The position numbers and the translations under genes are program-made. A stretch of DNA of 64,000 nt from Nonlabens ulvanivorans (GTDB taxonomy: Bacteria > Bacteroidota > Bacteroidia > Flavobacteriales > Flavobacteriaceae). Below are positions 16,913 through 24,776 of the stretch, piece after piece. Numbering within the stretch: position 1 is the stretch's first letter; each line of letters starts with the position of its first letter. Location of the stretch: contig NZ_JPJI01000032.1 in the NCBI RefSeq assembly GCF_000732625.1, forward strand, positions 1,493,180-1,557,179, in the 5' to 3' direction. The notes beneath the pieces are model-generated. The model did not search any database. It was not told where the DNA came from and saw only the letters and a program-made list of their open reading frames with translations.

Positions 16913-18684
16913 TTTAGGGGTATATCTAGATTAACAGTAGTTCCGTGATTTAATTGAGAATCGATTTCTATGGTACCATCCAAATCTTCAATTCTTTTTT
17001 CAATATTATGTAAACCAATACCAGCCTTTTCTTGATTTGATTCTTTTTTGAACCCTATACCATCATCTTCGACCATAATATTAATACTGTCTTCATATGC
17101 GGTAAGGCTGATTACAGCATTTGTAGCTTGTGCATGTTTAATGATATTACTTAATAATTCTTGCAATATTCTAAAGATAGTAAGTTCTAGGCTATTTTCT
17201 AAGGATTGATCCAGACCATGATGTAATACCTCTACATGTACTTTTCCGCCTTGTGAAACTTTGTGTGCTAGCGATTCCAAAGTAGGAATCAATCCCTTAC
17301 TAGCCATGACACCGCTATTTCTAGTATGAGACATTAGACGTATTTTTTCATATGCTTCATCTAGTAGATTCTCTGTTCGATTAAAAACTAGTTCGGATTT
17401 TTCTTCACTGAATTGTTCTTTTAAGTTTTCAAAGTATAGTCGGACAGTGGTTAATGTGCTTCCTAGATCGTCATGTAATTCTTCTGCGAGTCTTTTACGT
17501 TCTTTTTCTTGTCCCGTAATCATAGCATCTATGGTTGCTAATTCTTGATTTTTAAGAATGGTATCGGCACGACTTTTTTGGATTATTTGCTCTTTCTGAG
17601 CAATTAATTTTTTCTTTCGTTGGTTGTTGTAGATGAGGCCACCAGATAGTAACAAAATTATTGCTGCTCCTGAGAGTGCATAAATATGATTGCGTTGCTT
17701 TTCTTTATCAGCTTTAAGTTCTAGATTTTCTTTTTCTTTTTGAGTGGTTTGATATTTTGCTTCTAGTTCTTCTAAGGATCTGGCTGCAGCGACGGTTTTC
17801 AGAGAATCTGAAATTCTTATTTTATCACGATACAATGTGGCACTTTCTTCATAGTTTTTATTAAGGTAATAAGCCTCCGCTAAGTTTCTAGTTACCATGA
17901 CCATTTTTTCTTGATTATCAATAGGGTAGTGGTCATTTAAAGATTTATTGTAGTAATAAATAGCCTCTTCGTATCTTTTAGATTGCTTTAAAGTTTGAGC
18001 CTTACTGTTATATAAATCTTTAAGTGTTTCAAAATCTTCTTGCTGTTTATAGTAAGGGATTAATGAATTAAAATAATATAAAGCAGAGTCTTTGCGATTT
18101 GCGAGGTCGTATAAAATACCTAGATTCAATTCAATGCTTTTCACCATATCTATTAAATCATTTTCTTTAGCGATATATTTTGAATGGTGTAATCTGCCTA
18201 TTGAGCGCTCAATACTTGCCTCAGTCTCATAATCTTCATTATATATATAATAAAAGTCACAATTCACCAGCATTTTAGGATCTTGTGAGAGGTGAGCAAT
18301 ATCACAGTTTTCTCTAACTAGATCTTCAAACGGCAGCGCATTTTCAATAGTTGAAAGGTAAGTATAGATAAGTTCGTCATTGATCTTAAACCTAAGCTCT
18401 AGAGAGTCTTCAGGAACATGTCTTTTTGCTGACAATAACAGCTTGTAAGAATGCATTAAATCAGTCGATGTATTGGATTCTATTATAGCATTTTCATAAT
18501 AATACCTTGCTTTTTCAGTATTTGAAAAAGCAAGAGTATCCATGGTTTTTATTAGTTCTTTCGACTCTACAAAATTAGATGCAGCATTTAATTTTGCTAA
18601 CGACTCTAATTGGGTAGATTGGGAATTCCCTATCTGAGTAAAGCACAAAATCAAGCTTATGTATAGAAAAAATCTAGTTTCCAC
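16909..18684 (-). CDS. TPR-containing sensor histidine kinase (HisKA_3 type)
   Basis: The product has 591 residues from a GTG start. A signal peptide (about 1-21) leads to a periplasmic region with TPR-like helices (about 30-290, for example YEEAIYYYNKSLNDHYP), then a coiled segment, one membrane span (about 334-353), and a cytoplasmic kinase. The HisKA_3 dimerisation motif RLAEELHDDLGSTLTTVRLYF has the phospho-acceptor His404. The ATPase domain shows LQELLSNIIKHAQ (N box), VEDDGIGF and GIGLHNIEKRI. TPR-sensor kinases paired with LuxR-type regulators are common in Flavobacteriaceae. It overlaps the upstream lipoprotein gene by 11 bp and the regulator by 4 bp. The periplasmic TPR part presumably senses a protein partner, perhaps that lipoprotein. 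Confidence 0.9.
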   Translation of the reverse strand: METRFFLYISLILCFTQIGNSQSTQLESLAKLNAASNFVESKELIKTMDTLAFSNTEKARYYYENAIIESNTSTDLMHSYKLLLSAKRHVPEDSLELRFKINDELIYTYLSTIENALPFEDLVRENCDIAHLSQDPKMLVNCDFYYIYNEDYETEASIERSIGRLHHSKYIAKENDLIDMVKSIELNLGILYDLANRKDSALYYFNSLIPYYKQQEDFETLKDLYNSKAQTLKQSKRYEEAIYYYNKSLNDHYPIDNQEKMVMVTRNLAEAYYLNKNYEESATLYRDKIRISDSLKTVAAARSLEELEAKYQTTQKEKENLELKADKEKQRNHIYALSGAAIILLLSGGLIYNNQRKKKLIAQKEQIIQKSRADTILKNQELATIDAMITGQEKERKRLAEELHDDLGSTLTTVRLYFENLKEQFSEEKSELVFNRTENLLDEAYEKIRLMSHTRNSGVMASKGLIPTLESLAHKVSQGGKVHVEVLHHGLDQSLENSLELTIFRILQELLSNIIKHAQATNAVISLTAYEDSINIMVEDDGIGFKKESNQEKAGIGLHNIEKRIEDLDGTIEIDSQLNHGTTVNLDIPLK

Positions 18685-19258
18685 TACTCAAACTAGGTCT
18701 TTTAAAGGAATGACCTTTTTTAAGAGGAATAAATAAATCCATTTTATTTTGTCCACACGTCATACTTTCGTCGTTAATGTCAATTACAGTTTTAAAATCC
18801 ATAGTAGGCTTTACGTCCTTTAAAACTGCAGCTGTGATAGTCGTTAATACATCACCAGCTTGTGGTGATTCATGGAGCGTTATTTTCAGCACATATTCGT
18901 TATCAACTTTTTCAAATGATGCAGTTTCTACATTCTTAAAATTATTTTTAGATTCAAAATCAATCTGAGTAATGGTTTTGGTGTTGACGTCCATATAAAT
19001 CATTGCAGATAAACCTATATTATCATTCATACCGGTTTCTGCAATATGGTAGGTTTCCATATCTGTATTTGCTAATTGAACAGAAGTTTCTAGAATACTA
19101 CAGTAATCATAAGGATCTTGATTGGTTTTTAAAATAGCGCTATTTGTATCCTTTTTTTTGCGCTCATTACTTTCAATATCTTCATCTGCTTTTATTTCAT
19201 TTTTACAAGAAAATATGGCAAAAGTACATAAGCATAAAATGGCAAGTCTAATTTTCAT
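18674..19258 (-). CDS. Lipoprotein of unknown function, first gene of the two-component operon
   Basis: The product has 194 residues. The frame is open further upstream, but the ATG at 19258 is chosen because it gives a signal peptide with lipobox, CTFAIFSC (Cys near residue 18), and because the putative regulator palindrome and -7 region lie upstream of it. The mature protein is hydrophilic, with a charged linker (KADEDIESNERKKKDTN) and mixed strands, and ends near a basic tail. I do not recognise a family. It overlaps the histidine kinase gene by 11 bp, so it is probably translated together with it, and could be an accessory sensor or a target of the system. Confidence 0.7.
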   Translation of the reverse strand: MKIRLAILCLCTFAIFSCKNEIKADEDIESNERKKKDTNSAILKTNQDPYDYCSILETSVQLANTDMETYHIAETGMNDNIGLSAMIYMDVNTKTITQIDFESKNNFKNVETASFEKVDNEYVLKITLHESPQAGDVLTTITAAVLKDVKPTMDFKTVIDINDESMTCGQNKMDLFIPLKKGHSFKRPSLSSGN

Positions 19259-19279
19259 CGGGTTGAGTTTTTGGTTGGT

Positions 19280-19287
19280 TAAATATG
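19280..19287 (-). promoter_or_regulatory. Weak -7-like box of the two-component operon
   Basis: CATATTTA on the minus strand is a 6/8 match to TAnnTTTG. It would be unconvincing alone, but it lies at exactly the same distance from site 2 as the TAACTTTG box does from site 1. A start here gives a leader of about 15-20 nt before the ATG at 19258. Confidence 0.4.
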
Positions 19288-19309
19288 GTTGATTATGTGA
19301 TGATATTAT

Positions 19310-19327
19310 ATACCCCATAAAGGGTAT
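19310..19327. promoter_or_regulatory. Putative NarL-type response-regulator site 2 (7-2-7 palindrome)
   Basis: ATACCCCATAAAGGGTAT has two inverted heptamers (TACCCCA and TACCCTT) around TA. It lies 51 bp upstream of the lipoprotein ATG and is centred 35 bp upstream of the centre of the -7-like box. The outer six bases on each side (ATACCC/GGGTAT) are identical to site 1. Confidence 0.6.
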
Positions 19328-19384
19328 TTATAATTATAACGAATAAAGTAACTGATTTTAAGTTCAATAAACAAGTATCCCATA

Positions 19385-19419
19385 AAAAAGCCTGTTCATT
19401 AAGAACAGGCTTTTTTATT
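19385..19419 (-). terminator. Intrinsic terminator after the M28 peptidase gene
   Basis: AAAGCCTGTTC and GAACAGGCTTT form an 11-bp stem. Both sides have A/T runs, so it could work in either direction. Confidence 0.85.
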
Positions 19420-19435
19420 TTTTAATCGAGATATA

Positions 19436-20776
19436 CTACCTAAAAACGCCGCTAGGGAAACTGACCATGCTTTCAATTCCATCTTTTCCTACTGCAACAA
19501 CTCCAAAAAACGAGTTATCAATTACGATTTCATTTAGAGTATATTCATTGACGTCTCCTACATATCTAGAATGATCCCATGTAGGACTCGTTGTATCACG
19601 CCAGTATATTTTATATCCCACTGCATCTTTAACAGGATCCCATTTTAATCTTACATTAGCTTCTACAATCCCACCTATTTTTACATTTTGAGGTCGGATA
19701 GGAGCCCAGGCTAATTGTGCTAAATTTATAGCATTGACGGCAGTTAGTTTACGGGCATATGGAAAATTGACATGTTCAACAACATCACCATAATTCACAC
19801 CATTCTCTGTTCTAATATCTTGATGTTGCTGTGTATAATTTTCATGTGCCTCCATGATACGTATACCTGGAAAACCTAAATCTGCAAACGGCCTGTGATG
19901 TCCACCACGGCCAAAACGATCTAATCTATATACCATCATAGGCTTCATCTCTGGCATATAGGTTTTTACTGATTTATGGATGTAACGTGCTAGTTGTCTA
20001 GAAATACCATCTACTTCACCACCATAAAACCTACGACCATTACGCTGGCGTTCTGTTTCAGTTGGGTCAGTAGGCTCTGAGAATATTCTGAACTCTCTGT
20101 TGTCAATGACTCCATCTACACCTTTAATATTTCCTATCATATCATTATTTAAAAAGCCTAAGACATTCCATTCTTTCTTTTTCGCATAGTCGGCAAGTCC
20201 TTTACCACCAAATAGTCCTTGCTCTTCACCACTTAAACCTACGTACACAATACTATTTTTGAACTTGCGCTTGCTTAAAACCCTAGCGGCTTCTATAGTA
20301 CCAGCCATACCACTTGCGTTGTCATTTGCACCAGGCGCATCTGTTGTAAAGTCCATTGTATCGCTAGCTCTAGAATCTATATCACCACTCATCATGACCA
20401 TGTCGTTAGGATTTGTAGTTCCACGTTGTATGGCAACTACATTAACTACATAAGCATCTTTAGGAACGCGATTTCCCATATCTGTAGTAACTAGATCTTT
20501 TTGGTAAAATACTTCAAGGCAACCACCACAATCTGCAGATATTTTATCAAACTCTGCTTTTATCCATCTTCTTGCAGCACCTATTCCACGAGTATTGGAT
20601 ACGGTATCTGAAAATGTATTTCTTGTCCCAAATCCAGCCAACTTTTTTACATCATTTTCAATTCTATCAGCACTTACTTCATCAATAATTTTATATAAAT
20701 CTTGTTGATGTGCACTAGGCAGTTGAGCTGTTGAAAACATACTGATGAACAGCAATAAAAGAAAACCGTTTTTCAT
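19436..20776 (-). CDS. Secreted M28-family metallopeptidase with C-terminal fibronectin-like domain
   Basis: The product has 446 residues with a signal peptide (about 1-18). The M28 catalytic domain spans about 20-350: GANDNASG with bridging Asp152, LSGEEQGLFG with catalytic and metal Glu184/185, and NNDMIG with Asp212. At the position where family members usually have HxD, this protein reads MSGDIDSR, so the first zinc His is replaced by Asp132; I believe related M28 proteins carry the same GDIDSR form, but this is from memory. A fibronectin type III-like domain (about 360-446, NVKIGGIVEANVRLKWDPV) follows. No T9SS tail is present, so it is probably periplasmic. It should be an aminopeptidase, activity unconfirmed. 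A terminator lies downstream and the next gene upstream is a MscS channel. Confidence 0.85.
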   Translation of the reverse strand: MKNGFLLLLFISMFSTAQLPSAHQQDLYKIIDEVSADRIENDVKKLAGFGTRNTFSDTVSNTRGIGAARRWIKAEFDKISADCGGCLEVFYQKDLVTTDMGNRVPKDAYVVNVVAIQRGTTNPNDMVMMSGDIDSRASDTMDFTTDAPGANDNASGMAGTIEAARVLSKRKFKNSIVYVGLSGEEQGLFGGKGLADYAKKKEWNVLGFLNNDMIGNIKGVDGVIDNREFRIFSEPTDPTETERQRNGRRFYGGEVDGISRQLARYIHKSVKTYMPEMKPMMVYRLDRFGRGGHHRPFADLGFPGIRIMEAHENYTQQHQDIRTENGVNYGDVVEHVNFPYARKLTAVNAINLAQLAWAPIRPQNVKIGGIVEANVRLKWDPVKDAVGYKIYWRDTTSPTWDHSRYVGDVNEYTLNEIVIDNSFFGVVAVGKDGIESMVSFPSGVFR

Positions 20777-20854
20777 GATTGATAATTTTGCCCTAAGATA
20801 ATACCTAGAACATTACAAATATTTAGTAAATTGTTAAAGGATTGATGTCATTTA

Positions 20855-20872
20855 ACGCTTTCGCGAAAGCGT
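20855..20872. repeat. Dispersed palindrome copy 6
   Basis: ACGCTTTCGCGAAAGCGT, a perfect 18-bp palindrome directly beside the terminator of the MscS gene. Confidence 0.9.
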
Positions 20873-20874
20873 AA

Positions 20875-20905
20875 AAAAAAAGCCCCAAAATAAATTGAGG
20901 CTTTA
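20875..20905 (-). terminator. Terminator after MscS paralogue 1
   Basis: On the minus strand AAAGCCTCAA and TTGGGGCTTT pair (with a mismatch) and are followed by a T run. Confidence 0.7.
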
Positions 20906-20923
20906 CATAAAAGAAAGAATTGA

Positions 20924-21784
20924 TTAAGCTTCTTTCTGTATTTCAACTGCATGTGGATAAGGGATTTCAATTTTCTCTCTATCTAATACAAGTTTTGTAT
21001 TTTCAATAGTCCAGAAATAAACGTCCCAATAGTCTTCCGGTGTACAATATGGTCTTACCGCTAGGTTTACAGAACTTTCTGCTAGCTCACTCACATTAAC
21101 AGAAGGTGCCGGGTCTTTAAGTACCTTAGGATTAGATTCTAACATAGCAAGAAGAGCATCTTTAGCCTGTTTCATATCTTCTCCATATCCTATTCCTACA
21201 GTGGTATCAACTCTCATTTTACCTTCAGCAGTATAGTTAACAATATTTCCATTTGCCATAGGACCATTAGGGATAATGGCTAGTTTATTTGCTGGTGTAA
21301 TCAACTTAGTAACTAGAATATCAATTTCTTTTACAGCACCTAATTCACCTTGTGCTTCTATTAAATCTCCTATTTTATAAGGTTTAAAGATTAGTATTAA
21401 CACACCACCTGCAAAATTAGACAATGAACCTTGCAAAGCAAGACCTATAGCAAGACCTGCTGCTGCTAATATAGCTGCAAAACTAGCCGTTTCTATACCT
21501 AATGTGCCAGCTACAGTAACTACTAATAGGATAGTTAAAACCCATTTAATTAAGTTAGTAAGAAACTTTTTAAGGGTTAAATCATAATCCTTTTTATCCA
21601 TTAGTTTGCTAACTAATTTAACTAGCTTTTTTATGATAAAAGCACCGATGATATAAATCAGTATTGCCTTTAATAAAGGTACTCCATATTCTAAGGCATA
21701 GCCTGTCAGGTTCTCAATACTAAATCCACTAGGGTCAATATTAACATCTACGTTTTTTGCTTCTACGATTGGTTCTTGCATCAT
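20924..21784 (-). CDS. Small-conductance mechanosensitive channel family protein (paralogue 1)
   Basis: The product has 286 residues. Three hydrophobic segments cover about 30-130; the pore-lining third one is AAILAAAGLAIGLALQGSLSNFAGGVLILI, the hallmark Gly/Ala-rich TM3 of MscS. The beta domain follows (KIGDLIEAQGELGAVKEIDILVTKL, then IIPNGPMANGNIVNYTAEG) and an alpha/beta C-terminal domain to IEIPYPHAVEIQKEA. The length equals that of E. coli MscS. It opens under membrane tension to release solutes on osmotic downshift. The second MscS gene lies 174 bp upstream and is clearly its paralogue, but terminators after each suggest separate transcription. Confidence 0.9.
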   Translation of the reverse strand: MMQEPIVEAKNVDVNIDPSGFSIENLTGYALEYGVPLLKAILIYIIGAFIIKKLVKLVSKLMDKKDYDLTLKKFLTNLIKWVLTILLVVTVAGTLGIETASFAAILAAAGLAIGLALQGSLSNFAGGVLILIFKPYKIGDLIEAQGELGAVKEIDILVTKLITPANKLAIIPNGPMANGNIVNYTAEGKMRVDTTVGIGYGEDMKQAKDALLAMLESNPKVLKDPAPSVNVSELAESSVNLAVRPYCTPEDYWDVYFWTIENTKLVLDREKIEIPYPHAVEIQKEA

Positions 21785-21910
21785 TTTTATTGTTTTGATT
21801 TAAAAAAAAACGAATTTAATAACGATAAGTGAGTAGCCTGAAAAAGAATTGAGTTTTTGTATAAATAGTTTTTTATCGTAAAATAAATACCATTGAACAA
21901 TAAAAGCGCA

Positions 21911-21943
21911 TAAAAAAGCCACTTCATATAAAGTGGCTTTATC
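21911..21943 (-). terminator. Terminator after MscS paralogue 2
   Basis: AAAGCCACTT and AAGTGGCTTT form a 10-bp stem with an A-run on the plus strand, that is, T residues at the 3' end of the minus transcript. Confidence 0.8.
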
Positions 21944-21958
21944 AATTAGGAAGAATTT

Positions 21959-22783
21959 TTATGATCCTTGTTTTTGTATTTCTACCTGATGTGGATAAGG
22001 GATTTCAACACCAATTGCATCTAGGGTAGGTTTGAAGTTTTGTTGTAAATACCAATGTACTGTCCATACATCATCAGTAAGTGTATATGGTCTCACGTGT
22101 ATATTTATAGAACTGTCTGCATTTGCTGCGACTACAATCTGTGGTGCTGGGTCCTCGAGAACTAATGGGTGATCAGTAGCTAATTTGCGTAGTGCCTCGA
22201 TTGTTTTTGTAATATCGGCATCATAACTCACACCTATAGTCGTGTCACATCTAAGAATACCTTCTGTATTAAAGTTAATAATATTACCGTTCAGTAATGG
22301 TCCATTAGGTATTATGGCTAGTTTACGTTGTGGAGTTATAACTTTAGTTTGTAAAATATCAATTTCTTTAATTGTACCTATGATCCCTTGCGCTTCAACG
22401 GTATCACCAACCTTAAAAGGTTTGAATAGAAGTAATAATACACCACCAGCAAAATTAGATAATGATCCTTGCAATGCTAATCCTATTGCAAGACCTGCAG
22501 CTCCTATAATTGCTGCAAAGCTGGTCGTTTGTATTCCTAATGTCCCTACTATTGAAACAATTAAAAGAATCCAAAGTCCCCACTTAATAAGATTTAAAAG
22601 AAACTTTTCAAGCGTCACATCATATTTCCTTAAAAGCATGAATTTTTGTGTGACTCTCAGCACTTTATTAATAAGCCATCTACCTATCAGATAGATAAGT
22701 ATTGCCTTAACTAAAGGTATACCGTATTCTAGGATCAGTTCAAATCCTTTTTCTAAATTAAAATTTTCTAATAATTCTTTCAT
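21959..22783 (-). CDS. Small-conductance mechanosensitive channel family protein (paralogue 2)
   Basis: The product has 274 residues. The frame is open to a TTG at 22792, but the ATG at 22783 is preferred because a TACTTTTG -7 box (22790-22797) overlaps the TTG, and the transcript would begin almost at the ATG. The architecture matches paralogue 1: GIPLVKAILIYLIG, TM3 AAIIGAAGLAIGLALQGSLS, then FKVGDTVEAQGIIGTIKEIDI, IIPNGPLLNGNIINFNTEG and the ending EIPYPHQVEIQKQGS. It should be a tension-gated osmolyte release channel. The two copies are diverged enough to be an old tandem duplication. Whether they form mixed heptamers cannot be judged. Confidence 0.9.
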   Translation of the reverse strand: MKELLENFNLEKGFELILEYGIPLVKAILIYLIGRWLINKVLRVTQKFMLLRKYDVTLEKFLLNLIKWGLWILLIVSIVGTLGIQTTSFAAIIGAAGLAIGLALQGSLSNFAGGVLLLLFKPFKVGDTVEAQGIIGTIKEIDILQTKVITPQRKLAIIPNGPLLNGNIINFNTEGILRCDTTIGVSYDADITKTIEALRKLATDHPLVLEDPAPQIVVAANADSSINIHVRPYTLTDDVWTVHWYLQQNFKPTLDAIGVEIPYPHQVEIQKQGS

Positions 22784-22789
22784 AGGGCA

Positions 22790-22797
22790 CAAAAGTA
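22790..22797 (-). promoter_or_regulatory. -7 box directly before the MscS paralogue 2 start
   Basis: TACTTTTG on the minus strand fits TAnnTTTG. It ends 7 bp from the ATG, implying an almost leaderless mRNA and deciding the start codon. No -33 element is obvious. Confidence 0.35.
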
Positions 22798-22855
22798 AAT
22801 TAAGGATATATCATCTACGTTTATGATTTGTTAATACTTCTAGCCATTTTAACAT

Positions 22856-22891
22856 AAAAAAAACCGCTATCAATTGGTATTGATAGCGGTT
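22856..22891 (-). terminator. Terminator of the fad operon
   Basis: AACCGCTATCAAT and ATTGATAGCGGTT form a long stem with a T-run downstream on the minus strand, just after the fadE stop. Confidence 0.85.
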
Positions 22892-22922
22892 CCAACTTAA
22901 CTTAATCTAACTTAACTATACA

Positions 22923-24737
22923 CTACGCTTTAGTAAATGGATATTTATTTTCTCCAGTTACTTTATCTGCAACTACATTACGTAGCTCGATAATGTTAGG
23001 AAGGTTGATATACTTAGTAAATCGTTTAAGGCCCATAAGCATCATACGTTGTTCATCTCCTTCAGCAAAGCTTGAAATACCTTCTTCAGCTCTATTTTGT
23101 ATTATTTTTACAGCACTATATAAATATAGTTGAGACATTGCAATTTGCTCTTTTTGCTCTTCTACACTTGTACGTGCAATGTTCTTCTGAGTTCTAAGGA
23201 TAGCACTTTCAGCCATATAGATTTCAATAAGAATATCTGATGCTGCTAATAACAGTTGTTGATTCTGTTCTAGTTCTGTCCCGAATTTTTGAACGGCACT
23301 ACCTGCCACCATTAAGAAAACCTTTTTAAGTTTCTTTATCATGTCCATTTCTTCAGATAATGGTTCTGAGAAGTCTGGAGTATCAAAAGAAGGAATAGAA
23401 GTCAATTCATTTCCTACTGCCATTGCTGGCTCAAGAAGATTTACATGTCCTTTCATCGCTTTCTTAACAAGCATTCCTACTGCTAGCATACGGTTAATCT
23501 CATTTGTACCTTCATAAATACGTGAGATACGAGCGTCTCGCCATGCAGCTTCCATAGGTGCATCAGCACTGAAGCCCATACCACCATAAATTTGAATACC
23601 TTCATCACTACAGTTTTGCATATCTTCAGATACCGCAACTTTAAGGATTGAACATTCAATAGCAAATTCTTCTACACCTTTCAATTCTGCCTCTGCAAAT
23701 GTTGCTCCTTCTTCTTGACGTAAGTGAATTCTATTCTCAATATCTTTAGCAGCGCGATAAGAAGCACTTTCACCTACATAGGCGTTAGTAGCCATCTCAG
23801 CTAGCTTTTTTCTAATCGCACCAAATTTTGCGATAGGTGTTTTAAATTGCTCACGCTCATTTGCATAATTAGTTGCTAGAGTAATCACACGACGTTGTGC
23901 ATCTAGACATGCAGCAGCTAGTTTAATACGTCCTACGTTTAGTGCGTTCATGGCAATTTTGAATCCTTCACCACGGCCAGCAAGCATGTTTTCTACAGGA
24001 ACTAAGCAATCATTAAAGAATACCTGACGAGTAGAAGAGGAGTGTATACCTAGTTTATGCTCTTCTTCACCCATAGAAATACCATTGCTAGGATCATTCT
24101 CTACAATAAACCCAGTAATATTTTTATCATCTTCTAGACGAGCAAATACTACAAATACATTACAGAATCCAGCATTAGAAATCCACATTTTTTGACCATT
24201 GATCTTGTAGTGTTTTCCATCTGCAGTAAGTTCTGCTTTTGTTTTTCCAGAATTTGCATCAGATCCTGCACCAGGCTCTGTTAAACAATAAGCTCCAAAC
24301 CACTCACCAGTAGCTAATTTAGGGACGTATTTTTTCTTTTGTTCTTCTGTACCATAAAGAGTAATAGGCATTGTACCTATTCCTGTATGAGCACCAAATG
24401 CCGTTGCTATAGATCCAGTTGCACCTGATATATAATCACAAACTAACATGGTAGAGACAAAGCCCATTCCTAATCCATCATATTCTTCAGGAACAGCAAT
24501 TCCTAAGAATCCCATTTCACCTGCCTTGCGCATTACTTCTTCAGTAAGTGCATAGTCTTTCTTTTCAAAACGTTCCTTATGCGGTACGATTTCTTTATCT
24601 ACAAACTCTTCTACACTATCGCGCATCATCTTTTGCTCATCAGAGAAGTCCTCTGGAGTAAATACTTCTGATGGGTTTGTTTCCTTAACGATGAATTGTC
24701 CACCGCGTATCATTTCTATTTTATTTTCTGTTGACAT
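22923..24737 (-). CDS. fadE: Acyl-CoA dehydrogenase, FadE/VLCAD-like
   Basis: The product has 604 residues, longer than the common 380-residue form because of a C-terminal extension of about 180 residues. The core (about 25-420) shows GSIATAFGAHTGIG, the FAD and substrate motif YCLTEPGAGSDANS, KMWISNAGFCNVFVVFA and GGMGFSADAPMEAAWRDARI. IYEGTNEINRMLAVGML follows; VLCAD-type enzymes have their catalytic Glu in this motif. It catalyses the first, FAD-dependent step of fatty-acyl-CoA beta-oxidation. It is the last gene of a marR-fadN-fadA-fadE operon, the same gene order as fadNAE of Bacillus. Dispersed palindrome copy 7 sits in the 39-bp gap after fadA. Confidence 0.92.
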   Translation of the reverse strand: MSTENKIEMIRGGQFIVKETNPSEVFTPEDFSDEQKMMRDSVEEFVDKEIVPHKERFEKKDYALTEEVMRKAGEMGFLGIAVPEEYDGLGMGFVSTMLVCDYISGATGSIATAFGAHTGIGTMPITLYGTEEQKKKYVPKLATGEWFGAYCLTEPGAGSDANSGKTKAELTADGKHYKINGQKMWISNAGFCNVFVVFARLEDDKNITGFIVENDPSNGISMGEEEHKLGIHSSSTRQVFFNDCLVPVENMLAGRGEGFKIAMNALNVGRIKLAAACLDAQRRVITLATNYANEREQFKTPIAKFGAIRKKLAEMATNAYVGESASYRAAKDIENRIHLRQEEGATFAEAELKGVEEFAIECSILKVAVSEDMQNCSDEGIQIYGGMGFSADAPMEAAWRDARISRIYEGTNEINRMLAVGMLVKKAMKGHVNLLEPAMAVGNELTSIPSFDTPDFSEPLSEEMDMIKKLKKVFLMVAGSAVQKFGTELEQNQQLLLAASDILIEIYMAESAILRTQKNIARTSVEEQKEQIAMSQLYLYSAVKIIQNRAEEGISSFAEGDEQRMMLMGLKRFTKYINLPNIIELRNVVADKVTGENKYPFTKA

Positions 24738-24755
24738 AATATGTATTGTTATCTC

Positions 24756-24769
24756 GCTTTCGCGAAAGC
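24756..24769. repeat. Dispersed palindrome copy 7 (fadA-fadE gap)
   Basis: GCTTTCGCGAAAGC, the 14-bp core, inside an operon between two co-directional genes. It therefore does not coincide with a transcription end. Confidence 0.9.
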
Positions 24770-24776
24770 ATAATTC

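Noticed and set aside
22242-22694. 150-residue open frame on the plus strand opposite the second MscS gene
   Set aside because: It is a shadow of a strongly recognisable gene: low-complexity Ile/Pro/Ser-rich product, no start signals and no family features.
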